This document shows, piece after piece, positions 26,400 to 39,100 of a stretch of 64,000 bases of DNA. A program made the position numbers and the translations under genes. The notes under the pieces were generated by a model, which saw nothing but the letters and a program-made list of their open reading frames with translations, was not told the DNA's origin and made no database searches. How positions within the stretch are numbered: position 1 is the stretch's first letter; every line of letters starts with the position of its first letter. Source of the stretch: Torymus aiolomorphi (taxonomy: Eukaryota > Arthropoda > Insecta > Hymenoptera > Torymidae); NCBI GenBank assembly GCA_036365515.1, contig CM070877.1, forward strand, positions 5,341,001 through 5,405,000, given 5' to 3'.

Positions 26400-26975
26400 G
26401 CTTTCTCTCTGTATATAATCAGGAGAGCGCGCGCGTTTACGCACGCGCGCTTTCTCCGCCGAGGCCTCGAAACAACACTGCGCCACCGCCGCTCAACAAA
26501 GCACTCGCGCAAGTCCTTGCACTTTCCATTCGCCAGTTGAGAGAATAGCGGACGAAAAAAACTTCGACTCAAACGACCACTGTCTCTTCTTCTGTATACA
26601 TGTGCGATAAAACACTGTACGGTCAACGTAAAAAAAGAACCTTATTCTTATTCTTCTTCTCGGTGTGTGGGAGAGAACCGGTCGCCACGACGCTCGGCGC
26701 TCGACTGCTGCGGCGCGACGCTCCGAGCTGTGCCAGACAACTGGGATGGAAAGCGATCGCGCGTGCCACTTTTTTATTCCGGCCCCGCGATAACCGGCTA
26801 TATGCGCGACGCGAGCGCGCGCATGACGTCTTACGTTCGCTCGCTCGCTCGCGCGCGCGTACAAATTTGCAAGAGAGAGAGAGAGAGAGAGGACGTGCGT
26901 GCGGTTCTTCGGCGAATGAACTCTATACACGAGGTGGGTGGGGGACGCGCACACACACACACGTGTGTGTGGGAG
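26400..26975. promoter_or_regulatory. CpG-dense region upstream of IP3K exon 2, possible alternative promoter
   Basis: Rich in CG and CGCG words. A TATATAATC (- strand GATTATATA) lies at 26412-26420, about 50 bases before the in-frame ATG at 26364. A palindromic CA/TG tract is at about 26949-26972 and a GA run at about 26875-26890. No coding exon seen. Promoter role is inference. Confidence 0.3.
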
Positions 26976-27223
26976 GGATACATAGGGGTAGGATTGTATA
27001 AGGATGTATCGGCTGAATGACAGATTAGGATAGCTTCGTGTTCGCTGCTATGTTAAAGTTTACAGAGCGATGAGGGTTTATATTTTGTTTCCGTGTTTTC
27101 GTTTAGTTTTTCTCGTTCTTTTTGGCAGTCACTGCTGATCCTTCAGAGCACTGGATAATTAATTGATGTCTGCCTTGATTAAAACTGTAATATTTGGGTG
27201 AATAAAATTGAAACGCCTGACAA

Positions 27224-27909
27224 CACTGAGAGAAGGATTTATTTATATTTTATACCACTCTAACCTCAAAATCACAACTTTGATATGATTTTTCAGCGCT
27301 CGTGGTATAAAATACCGTTCGAAACTAGTGCGTAAGTCGATTATTTAGGTGTTGTGACCTTTTCGCACTCGCTTCGCTCGTGCAAAAAGTCACACCAGCT
27401 AAATAATCGACTTCCCCACCCGTGTCGAAATGTACTATAATATACATGTTAAATGTTAATATCAAAATAGCTGATTTTGGCGAAATAAGGAAATATTTTA
27501 CGGAAATATCCAAAGTCTTACTATAAAGATGCGCATATTAATAGTTAATATGCGCTATTAACGGTTAACCCTTTGAGGGGCACATTTTTTCCTGAAAAAA
27601 TCTATTTTTTTTTCAATTCATTGTTTATACCTACAAAAAAAAAACAAGTTGTGGTAATTTTTTGTAATGGTTGTGTAACTTAGTTATTTAAGAGTCTAAA
27701 AAACGCCTTTGTCCAGGTTCAAACTGTGAAACATTAAAAAATTGAAGAAAAAATGAATGTTAAATAGGTGGGAAGTATACTTCCCACCGTCCCTTAAAGG
27801 GTTAATATGCGATATTAATAGTTAATATGCGATATTGATAGTTAATATATTTTTCTGTACATTTTTATTATATTTTCTTATTAAATATAAATAAATTCTT
27901 CTCTCAGTG
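27224..27909. mobile_element. GAGAGAA-terminus MITE with nested insert
   Basis: The left end CACTGAGAGAAGGATTTATT and the right end, read on the other strand, CACTGAGAGAAGAATTTATT are inverted repeats of about 27 bases. Inside lie a hairpin of about 80 bp (27332-27411, arms AGTCGATTATTTAG and complement) and a separate TTAA-flanked element (27569-27801). No ORF of note. Confidence 0.8.
27569..27801. mobile_element. TTAA-flanked MITE with CCCTTT ends, nested
   Basis: TTAA at 27565-27568 and 27802-27805 flank ends CCCTTTGAGGG and CCCTTAAAGGG. TTAA-CCC ends are typical of piggyBac-type elements. It lies within the 27224-27909 element, in a run of TTAATATGCG words present on both sides. Confidence 0.75.
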
Positions 27910-29311
27910 AAGGTATAACATAGCATACATGCATAACAGAACTGTTTATCGACAATTTATGCGCCTAATCGATAATCGAGCTCCACTTAGCGCCGAGATT
28001 TCGTAAATCACTTCGTTCCACTATACACATACGTTCCCGGTACAATTCCGCTTTACATCAGCAGAACGTTCGCGCTGTTTATTATACCGTTGACTCTCTT
28101 TCTCCTCGCGCGCGAGCTAGCGATCGGTGCGACCGCACTACCGCGAGCTTTGCTTGCTGCCGGCTTTGTTTGCCCATGGCGTGCGTGCGTAAGGTTAATT
28201 GGAGTAAGTACCTGTGTTGTTTGCTCGCATCTGCTGCTGCTGGAGTAGCTGATAAAGTTTGGGAGATCTAGGTCAATAGTTGTATAGGTTTTCGAGGAGA
28301 ATCAATGTGATTAGAAAATTATGTTAATTATCGTTAAGAGAAAGGTGTAGCTTGGTATAGAAGTTGGGGTACTTTTTGCCCGCAAACGTTTTTAGACGAT
28401 AGGGGAGTAGTTTTTGATTTAAAAAAATGTGGCTGCAAATTGAAGTGGCTCAGAATTGGCGAATTTTTGCTTCAATATTATCAAATATTATTATTTTGAC
28501 CTTTTTGTTATAACTTAGTGTCGTATATTTTCTTATGAGCGTTCAAACTTGTTCACAACTACCAAAAATATCGATAATTCAACTAAAAGTACAAGCACGG
28601 CGCACGAAAGATCATACGACACTTTTCACGAGAACGAAATTCGTCAGCACCTACATATATATTTGTAAGTAAACAGGATGCAGATTTTCTGCTTAGCCGC
28701 GGTGAAATGTATACACGGGCCATTGACGTCGATAAAATTTCAAAATGCATTAACAGAAAGTTTGCGCTTTCACATAGCGCGCCGACGACGACGACGATGC
28801 CGCCCCGTTGACGAAACATCCTGAATCAGTCGCTGCGGCGACTGCAAAAGTTTTAGTAAGCATACATGTAAATGTCACAGGCGGACACCTGGACGTTATA
28901 TTTAGACGCGCTGACTAAACATTATATGCTTTTTATACGTCATTAAATTATTAAGAGGGTTAAGAGGCGCACATTATTCCTTAATCTGCATTTTTTCACC
29001 GTCTCTCTCAGGTGATATCCGTGAAAAAAGAGAGAAAGGGAGAGAGAGTAGAAGTTCGATTATTCTTAGTTTATCGCCAGGAAGCGAATGCCAATTCCGT
29101 AAAAATTTTTCAATACGACTTCCGTATATATGTAAGCTCCTTAATGAACATCCGAGGAGATTGCCTTTATCGGAGTGAAAAGTGAGAATGACAGAGTAAT
29201 TGTGAAGAGAGAATCGGTTTATGATCTCGTAAAAAGGATCAAGGAGTGGATTATAAATTGTCACGGGGGAGTTTAATGGCTATTGACAATGTGCGTCGAT
29301 GCAGTTTATTA

Positions 29312-29716
29312 AGGTTGTATTGGCCGTAAGGTCCCTGCCAAAAGTTAGTTTTTCACGTTAAAACTGCGATAAATAACTATGTCAAGCAACTGATCAATTT
29401 TTAGCTCTCGCGATCAATGTATTAATGCAATTGGAATATTATAAGTTTAAAAATAAAAAATCAAAGCAAAATTGTAAACTCGGCACTATTTTTTTTAAAT
29501 CGTCAAAATGCACTAATTTCAACGTAATGACGATTTTTAAAAAAATATTGCCGAGTTTACAATTCCGCTTTGCTTTTTAAAGCTTATAATATTCCAATTG
29601 CATTAATACATTGATCGAGAGAACTAATAATTGATCAATTGCTTATCATAATTATTTATCGCAGTTTTAACGTGAAAAACTAACTTTTGGCAGGGACCTT
29701 ACGGCCAATACAACCT
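29312..29716. mobile_element. 405-bp near-perfect foldback element
   Basis: Ends AGGTTGTATTGGCCGTAAGG and its complement. The inverted arms extend almost to the centre (about 29500), so the whole element folds into one hairpin of about 190 bp. It is flanked by TTA on both sides (29309-29311, 29717-29719), or TTAA with one extra T on the right. A second, degenerate copy starts at 46836. Confidence 0.88.
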
Positions 29717-29872
29717 TTAAGTAATGGTCTTTTCTGAGAACGTGTATGAGAACATGATGAGTTTTAGATAAATACGACTACGTCAAAAAAGGTAAAGGTT
29801 ATACTTTAAAACAAATTATATGTTGTAGTTTGAAATATTTATTTAAGTTCAAACGTTATCTCTTTATTGATT

Positions 29873-30129
29873 ATATGTGTGGGTCAGAATGAGAGTGGCG
29901 TAAGTCACATTTGCAAGAAATTGAGATATGGATATATTTGGATTCCTCACAACATAAACTATTACTAATGCCTTAAAACAGGGCCCCTATTGGACTTTTT
30001 TTTAAAAATTATAAATAATCCAAAAAATTGCACGTAACAGTAATGTATTGATTATTGAAACTCTGACATTGAATATCTCAAAATAATAAATATGTGACTT
30101 ACGCCACTCTTACTCCGACCCATACACAT
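29873..30129. mobile_element. 257-bp MITE with AGAGTGGCGTAAGTCACAT ends
   Basis: Left AGAGTGGCGTAAGTCACAT (from 29892) and right ATGTGACTTACGCCACTCT (to 30110) are exact complements. Outward, GGGTCAGAATG and CTCCGACCC extend the repeat with mismatches and a gap. Exact outer ends are uncertain by a few bases. Confidence 0.8.
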
Positions 30130-31051
30130 AACTAAATACAAAACTATATAATTACACGACACAGCATAAAATATGACAATAATTACCGTCACATTTTTCG
30201 ATTAGAGAAATAACTTTTATTCCACTTTGCCGAAACGTCGTCAAAAATCGCAAGAAAAATCGTTTCATCCAGAGGCAGATGGATATAAACATTATCTCGA
30301 AACCCTCCCACTTTTAACGTCATCTTAAACATCCTTTCTCCAAGTCACGACACATTATTAAATACGTCTTCCGCGACGTCTCCTGCACTCGGAAAAAGTC
30401 GATGACGCGCGTCGATTGCACGAGCTCTATGCGCTATCGCTGGGAAAAATAAAAATAGCGGCCGCGAGCGGTAATGCCCCCAAGTCTGTCTGCGCGCAAG
30501 ACGCGACGACGGAATTTACACTATTGTACCGCTGCGCGCGCATGACGTTAAATGAGATTCCGATGATTTGCCGATAGAAGAAGGTGGAACACAAGAGGTG
30601 GGTCGATAGATTTTCGAGAAAATTCCGATGATGCCGATTTTCCTTGTTCGTTTGAAAATTAATGCGTGAAGAAGTCGTTCAGTGACAGATCCAAGGTGTG
30701 GGGGAAATCTGATGTACATGGTGGTTCGCAAAAAATGTGCACGTTTGAAGGCAGCCGAGTAAATCTTGGTTAAGCTAAAAGTGATCATTCGCTAGAAAAT
30801 AACTGGATTTTATTGCTATGACAGTTATGGTTCTGGTTCACATATTTCTATTGATAAACAACTTTGTATCTATTCATTTTTAAAGAACGAGGAAGAAAAA
30901 ACGGAAAATTGTTGAAAGAACGAAATAGTATTAAACTCGAAACTCAAGTAATTCATTTACATCTTATTTAAACAAAGCTTATTTTAATCATCTTATGTAA
31001 GTAAAGAATAGCGTAACATTTCGTCACTCGCTGTGCATCCATTACAGCATA

Positions 31052-32132
31052 GGGGAGACCGGGGTTAGTTGGCACACGGCGCAGGTTGGACAAATGCTAA
31101 TAACTCGTGATTGAAATAACAGAGGTCAAGGCTATTAATGTCAGTAATGTAAAATGGAATCAGGAATATTTGTTTTTTTATTTTAAGTCGGAAAGCATCA
31201 TGCGTTTTGGAAATACGCAAGTCTTAAAACTTTTTGAGATGTTGGTGAAAATTTTACATTTTGAAAAATGTCGTGTAATTCTTTGAAACATTTTGTTAAT
31301 CTATTTTTTCTTAACGTAGGGCAAAATGATTGCTTTTTTAAAATTTTACCACTTGGTATTTTTTTTATCTTTCAATTTTTAATATTATTAGGAGAATTTT
31401 TAAATTAGTGTTCGCTTGAGGCATGTTGGCTGACCTATTGAGAACAGGTAGATTGTTTAACTAATCATTTTACTATTTTAATACCTAATTAACAACATTA
31501 TTTTTATATATAAAAGTTCTTGAATGTTGATACAAAAAATGTATGGAAGTTTAATAAAACCTTACTAAATTCGAATAAGTGAAATTCACTTCAAATAAGT
31601 GAATATTCACTTATTATAAGTACATAGTCGTCCACTTATTCGATAAGTGCACGACTATTTACTTATTATAAGTGAATATTCACTTATTTGAAGTGAATTT
31701 CACTTATTCGATAAGTGCACGACTATTTACTTATTATAAGTGAATTTCACTTATTCGAATTTAGAGAGTTCATTTATACATTTTGGGTAATTTATAATTT
31801 TCAGCTGATTATAGCTTATTTTCTGTTCAATGTCACATTCTGATATGTGATTCTTTTATATAATACTACCGTTACTTACTCAATGATTTATTATCAGTAA
31901 ACTTACCACAGGCTCGTGACCAACTTACCCCGCTCATAGGGCAAATTGACCAAAAATCGTGCAATTAGAAACTTGTTTCTACCTTCTTTTGTGATCAATT
32001 TACAAATTTGAAAAAAATCATGAAGATGCTCTATATGAAGTACTTCCACGTACTAAAATATTTTTGTTAATTAACTAATACTGTTTTGCAGAAAAAAATG
32101 AAGAAAGTCGGCCAACTAGCCCCGGTCTCCCC
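31052..32132. mobile_element. 1,081-bp TA-flanked element, GGGGAGACCGGGG ends
   Basis: Ends GGGGAGACCGGGGTTAGTTG and, inverted, GGGGAGACCGGGGCTAGTTG, each preceded by TA, consistent with a TA target duplication. Internal words GTTGGCTGACC and GACCAACTTACCCCG repeat the terminal theme. A palindromic block of AAGTGAAT/ATTCACTT words sits at 31569-31762. No ORF, so it is non-autonomous. Confidence 0.85.
31569..31762. repeat. Palindromic AAGTGAATTCACTT-type cluster
   Basis: Starts and ends with TTCGAATAAGTGAAATTCAC and its complement. In between, ATAAGTGAATATTCACTTAT and GATAAGTGCACGACTATTTA recur two or three times. Almost the whole block is built of short inverted repeats. Confidence 0.8.
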
Positions 32133-32859
32133 TACTATCGCTGCGCTGCATTCTAAATTTCCAAAACCTCATTGCATCACATTTTCCCGCCCCAAAACAC
32201 AAACACTAAAAAAATGAATCCAAAATCGAAAGTAACGCACACCTCGTAAATTCTATAAATAAAGGCTCATACCATGCGCATATAGCCATATTTTACATTT
32301 TTATCGGCACCACAAGGTCCTCAACGGAATTTCATTAGTACGCGCACGAGAGACTCTGCGCCGATCTTCTCGCGCTCCTCTGAGGCGTTATATAAATTTT
32401 TTTTTGCGCGCGTGCATATTGCCGACCTGGGAAACCAGTTGAAAAACAATATTCGGCCAGTGTGTGGGCGATTTGTTTTATATTACGCCGGAAAGATTAG
32501 GAGCTGTATCTAATGGCGCGCTAACGCGTGCGCAAGTTATTGTAAATTAAAATTTTTTTACTGTGACGAAATATCGGCTCTTGTTGGCCGATATTTTTGG
32601 GGGTTTGTAATCGCGCGGCAGCGCTTATGCAATTGGTATGTATAATAAACTTTTGGTATGTAAATTACCCCGGGAATGGCGATAGTTATACTATAAAATT
32701 ATTCTTTGATACGAGGCTGTGATTTATGGTGATTGACAGTAAAGTGTATATGATAAGTATGTAGCAAATAGTGTAGTGTTGGTTAATTTTAGTAGCAACT
32801 ACAAGAAAAATTACCATAAAAAGGTATATATTATATCAAGTTGGGATGTGAATTGCATA

Positions 32860-33194
32860 CGCAGAGAAAAATTTATTTGTAAACTTTACTTTTTTTTTAT
32901 CAGAAAATTTATTATTTCTATAGTGACGCTGCGACACACTTGACAATGTGGGATTTTTACTTCTTTAAATAGTAATTTTTATGATTTTTGTAGCAAATTT
33001 TACTTTTCAAATAGTAAAATTTGCTACAAAAATAATAAAAATTATTATTTAAAACGTAAAATTTGCTACGAAAATCTTAAAAATTACTATTTAATAGTAA
33101 AAATCCCACATGTCGAGTGTGTCCCAGCACTACTATGAAAATAATAAATTTTCTTATAAAAAAAGTAAAGCTTACAAATAAATTTTTCTCTATG
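32860..33194. mobile_element. 335-bp foldback MITE, GAGAAAAATTTATTT ends
   Basis: Left CGCAGAGAAAAATTTATTTG and right, inverted, CATAGAGAAAAATTTATTTG. Arms continue inward through TTTACTTTTTTT, AAATTTATTATTT and a TAGTAATTTTTA/TAGCAAATTTTAC core, so most of the element is self-complementary. Termini resemble those at 27224 and 61172. Confidence 0.82.
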
Positions 33195-36100
33195 TAGTAA
33201 ATTAATTAGAGTTTTCATGAACTTCTCGTCTTTGATCGGTTGTTATACAGTACAAAATTTTAATATATTCAGTAATAATCTCAAGAAAATACTGCAGTCT
33301 AAGCAATTAAAAATGATATAATTTCTAACATTCAACATACAGAAAGTACCATGTACTACTATATGGTAATACGGCTTATTACGTTACAAGCATGATCTTT
33401 ATCGAAACGAGATTTTCCTAAATGTTTCTACTTCGCAGAACAGTAACAGCTGCAATCACGTGTCGCTACCCATACTCAAAACCTATCAAACATTCGCACA
33501 AATCCGCTCCAGCATTTCCCGACAAATCGATTCCCCGAAAAAGAAAAGAAAGAAGACCAAGAATATCGTCAAACGGTATCGATGCATCGCTCGCTAACAG
33601 TCAGCGTGACGTCAACACACACAGGCGCGCCAGCGCGTACTGTAAATTATATAAGTATATATATCGTAACCTTTGGACGGTTGCATAATTACTGCGTTAA
33701 AATGCACGTACTACAACTCGCCTCTAATGACGCTGCGAAAAATCCACTCGACTTTTGCGCGAACGTGCGCGCATATACACGTTCATCCATCATTATTTTA
33801 CCTTTCTGCCTATAAATAGATAATGCGAACGCATATTTCGAACAATAGACAGGAAAATTATTGACGTCCGACACACGGGGATAATTAGCGTTTTGCGCGA
33901 TATCGCCTTGAACCTGAATTTTTCGGCGGTGGTAAATTAACGCAGCAGCGCCATGCGTATAATTATTGTGGATGATTCACAAGCGCGATGATAAAAGTGG
34001 GCCGAATTTATTGCCTCATTTTTTCAGGTCTTTAAAAACTCAACCGATGGACGGCTATGGAGGAGCAATTATTGTGAGAAGAAGAAGAAGACTCGGTTTG
34101 AAGTTTTTCTGGGAAAGGGGTTACACAGATGAACTGGTTATTTTCTTGTATCTTGGATCTTTCTGTACATGGCAGTTACGGGTTTCTACGTCGTTTATAG
34201 AGCATTAACATATTACGATACAATTTGTAATTCTTTTGTTTTTTTATTCAATTAAAGAGCCTGCCTCGCGTCATCGTATGTTTTGGCTTCTATATTTAAA
34301 TATGCCTCAAACTTATTGTTAATCTGAACTTATCACCTTTAGCAGTAATGTAATTATACGATAATTAGTTGATTCATCCTTCGTCACGTGTTTACCACTA
34401 AAAAAAACAAAAGTATCAATTGTTTTTTTCTCCCAACAGCATCACCAAAGTTTACAGAACCATTACAAATCAATCAGCTCAATTATCCTCCTCCTTCTCC
34501 TCCTTTATTTCCTCGCCATTACTCAGCATTCGAATTATCATCTTCGGCGAAGAAAGTAAGCAGTTGTTTTTAAAACTCGCGTTGACGCTCGATGATGAAG
34601 AAGAAGAAGCGCGGAGAAAACACAAAAGGTCCCGATGATCGTCATCGCCGATTCTCTCTCTCTTTCCCCCGTTCAACGAGTTGCTAATGTCAGTTAGATA
34701 AGCGCGATATATTGCTCACTCGAGGTGCGCGTGAACTCTTAACGATTGTGTTGCTCAAAGGGGGAATTGGATTCGCGTGAGCGAGTAAAGAGAAGAGAAA
34801 AAGAGAAGAATTGATTGTCCGATGCGCGCGTGTGTGCGCAGTTAGAGTTAAGGTTATTGATAGCGATGGGTTAAGAGCTTGTGTGCGGTGATCCGGAAAG
34901 TCGATGCTAAAAGTTTGGTTTTGCGCATTTCTTAATTTAGCCGGTTTGGATGTAGAACTTTTGAATTGACTGCCTGCTTAAAAAAAACATTAATTCCTTT
35001 AAGAAGCTTTCAGTTAAATCGACTTTAATGAGGATTCTTTACTGACTTAATGTATGGATTATATAGGGAATTTAATAGGATCCAATGGGATTTAATAGTT
35101 TTGGTTAATCAGGGCTTGGCTTTGATTTTGTGGATCTTTTAACTACGTTATATTGTAATTGCTAAATCGGTTATGGAAAATAAGAATCAATCATTTGTTT
35201 CGATAACAATACAAAAATTAAACTGTGCATAGCCAGCCAGTTGTTTAATTTCCAACGAAAACTAATTTTTTTTTCAAGGATCTTGCGGATTAAACAAGTT
35301 TGAGAACGAAGAATGAGTCGATTCAATGACACGAGTGGCAAAGAATTTTTTCATGAAAATATTTTGGCTCGCAGCAATATTCAGGCGGTCGGCACATTTG
35401 TTTTTTGCGATGGAAAACATGTTATTGGTTGTACAATTGTCGCATTTCGTGTGATTGCGACCAACGAGCTTTGATAAAACATTCAAAGCCTCATAAACAA
35501 TATTGTTATACGTTGATTAATAAAATTAGAATTAACTTTATTATGTTTACAAACAACATAATATTATTCCGTAAACTTACTCATTCTCTCTTTTTTTTTA
35601 AAGAAACGATAATCAAGCCTAGTCACCATATGACTACACACAACGAACGAGTGAATAAGTTTTCCAATAATCTATCAAATCGCTGCTCTGACGCCACCTA
35701 ATTACTCATCAAAATTAACAAAACCCATCGTTAATAATCGAATGTGTCACTCGATCTCGTCCACTCATTATAACCCTATTCTCAAGCCACGCGCACTCGA
35801 TAAACACCCGGGAAGTGAAGAAGAAGAAGAAGAAAAACATCACATCCGCGAGTATCAATGACTAACGGCGGCTGTGCCGTAAACTTTCACACGTGTGGCG
35901 TACTTTACGCTCATTGTCATTCGCGCGACGAGCGCCGTGATCGTTATTATTATACGAGGAAGCGATAACACGCGCCTTCTGGATCATTTTTTTTTCTGCA
36001 ACGGAATTGTTGCGAAATGTTAGGTAGGCGATATTAGAGAAATAGTGGGAGGTCCGTTATCTGTGACAGGATGTTTTGGCGGGTTTGTACGATCTGGGGA

Positions 36101-39100
36101 TTGCGGCTGAGTAATTGGTGATGGATGGGTTTTTGATGACTCGGAGGATTCAGGATCCCATGATGCGTATATTCATTCCAAAAAATATTCCGAAAATTCC
36201 AATTCTCCCGACCTCTTCTATATCATCAACTTCAACAATCGTTGAACGGAACGAGAGAGAGCATCTTTGAACGCTCGGTTGCAGTCAAGTGATGGTCATT
36301 AAAATCGTCCCCAGAGGAGCAATTATATTGACACAGCTTTTGCTCAACGAGGTACTGACACATTTTCGTGCGCAATCAACACCTATTATCACACTCGGTA
36401 GATTTGACACTTTTTTTTATTCCCAAGGAGAGTCGCCGCCTCGAGTCTCTTGCTCTGACGTCAAGGAACGGTACATTAACAAATATACCGTGCGGTAGAG
36501 AGTAAACACCGAGGAGGATTGTTTTGTAAACGCGCGGGAACTGGATTTTAACGACGATTTCCGAGTGTCTCTTTCTCCCGGTTTTCCTTGAACGACGCGG
36601 CTTGGAGATTCTTTGTTTGTAATTGAGGAACACGTCGGGCGTGTCATAATTTTTGTTGTACTCTCATGGACGTAAATCGTTAAGACTGGGATAAGAACTG
36701 AAGTGTAAAAGACGTAAATTTTGTAAATATAGATAAACCACGCGGCATAAATCAGCCTTATCGAAAGAACTATAGTCGTTTGGGTTCGTTGGTATAGAAA
36801 AAGAAATCTCTCTCTCTTTCGCTGATGAACGGAAATTTATTTTATTGCCAATTACCATAATCCACTTGACCTTCGCGAGTATACATCGAAAATTCCAGTG
36901 TATTTGTATCCAGAACGTAAACCATTCTTTGATCAATTCGACGCAACGCATTAATCACTTCCCCCCATCCAAATCCCGTACACCCACGCACTGCTCCTCC
37001 GCACCCGCACGTTGTTCCAGCGCAGTGCCGCGCACGATTACGTAAAGAAAGGAAAAAAAAGAGAAGAACACGCTCGCGCACATAAGCAGCAGCGGCGCAA
37101 CGCTCTCCTTATCACGTACTTTATCGCCTCGTGTTTATTTGGTTCTCGCGCGCGGCGTCATTACTTTTTCATATACATAGCTGCCGCCGCTGCTTCTTCT
37201 CCTCAGATCGTTATTACGATGGCTTAATATAGAACCGCGCTGGCTGATTTTTTTGTGTAATTGCGTAGTGAGAAGGAGGATAGACAAGCGGTGGCGTTGT
37301 CCGCGAGGAATAGTGAACTGTTGTATACCCGCGGGGGAATAAGTGGGTTGTCGTGCTTGGTAATGAGGGAGGGGGATTATTGCCGTCTGTTGCACTTGCT
37401 GATTATGAAGAAAGACAATCGGATGCTTTGAAGTAGACGAATATATAAGTAGGTATGGGGGAAAAAATTGAAATTCACGTCGTCGTTTCGAAGTAGCGAA
37501 GAATCTAATATGTGGATTAAAATTAATGTACAAGTCATTTCCACGCGTGAAAAATTTCTTTCGAATCGTTCGCACAATGAATTTCGGCACGAAACATTCT
37601 TCTCGATCCCGCGTAACGCTTCAATAGAGCGAAGTGGCTGTTAACATCCTCTAAATTGAAGCTATATTCAAACTACTCAATCTGAAATGTCAAACGAAAC
37701 GCATTAAGTGCAAATCTTGAAATTCTACGTTTCAGAGGCTAACAGACACGCAGGCGCTTCTTCAAACAAACCTTTTACACTCCGCTTCGTCCAAACTAAC
37801 AAAAGACCCCAGCATCGCCTCGTCAAACCTAAACACACACGTACAATCGTTCCATTCAAACAGATCATCATACACATACCTACACGTAACACACTCGCTC
37901 TCCGAATTGCGCGGACGGTAACGCGCGAGCGCATGCGCCGGCAACGTGCTCTGCGCGCGATTTCATATCGCCGTGGCAGCAATTCGAGGATAATTTGCAT
38001 GTCTCCTCGGCTTCCTGGTGACTTTCTGCCGTAACCGCCGGCTGCGGACAGACGGAATAGAGTCGTTGTTTCGCTCACGCGCTTGCGAGTTAAGTGGGTA
38101 TAGAGGAAGGGGTAATTGCGAACTGGAATTCATATTTCTATGTTTGGAAATGAATCGCGGACGATATATACGTGCGATTGGGGAGGATTAAAAGATGCGG
38201 TCGGCTTAGCCGATGACGTTTTTAGCTCGAGCGCGTCGTCGTCACGTTGCATTTGTTGGTACGACACGGCAACGCTTATCTTCGTTATCTTTTTCTAAAT
38301 ATCGATACGGTCCCCGGTATCTGGTTAATAATACATCCTTGTTTGCTATTTATATGTACGTGGATGTGGTGCAAAATTGAGATGCGGGGGGTGAAGTGGT
38401 TGATGATGATTTTCTGATAAGATTCAACAATATTCAGCTAACAACACACATTGCGATAAGAGGTGAACACCTGAAATTACTTCCTGGTGTAGAAAGCGTC
38501 TATTTGTTTGTTCAGTTTATTGGATCAACTAGAAAAATGGAAAAGACCGAAGGTAAAGCGAATGTCTCGGTAATTCTTTATCAATATCGCCAACTCTACT
38601 TCAAAAACTCTATCGTTATCATAACTGTCTGAGCTGTCCTGCCATCCGACCCATCAACCTCACTTCTATCTGCGCGCGCGCATAGGCCGGGGCCGATAAA
38701 CGAAATTTAGCATAAATTTCAATGCGCGCTATAGTCGACGGGGCTGGATTAGCATTGACGTCGTGGCATCTCACGCGCGAGCTCTGGTTTCCTTTCGAAC
38801 CGCGCGTCATATGAGAAAGAACGAGTGATCTTACGATGCGAATTTTCAGAGGGAGCATACAAGTTGCGGGAGGTGATAAGTGGCGAGAGAAGCGGAGGAT
38901 CGAGTGGAAATTTTGCGGATGAGTAGTTGGTGGGATTTTGGGATGGGTATAGGTTCGAAAGAGCTTTTATTAGATAATGTAGTATAAGGAAGTTAGGGTG
39001 TAAGAGGTATATTTCTGACTTATAAAATGTTTATTGGTATATTTTTAACGCCACGATGATGTAATGCAAATGACGCAAAAAATCTGCGACGTTTCTCGTA

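Noticed and set aside
36842..38078. Several 100-150-codon frames between 36.8 and 38.1 kb
   Set aside because: CpG-rich DNA with few stops; residues are basic and Ser-rich with no domain, and the frames overlap on both strands.
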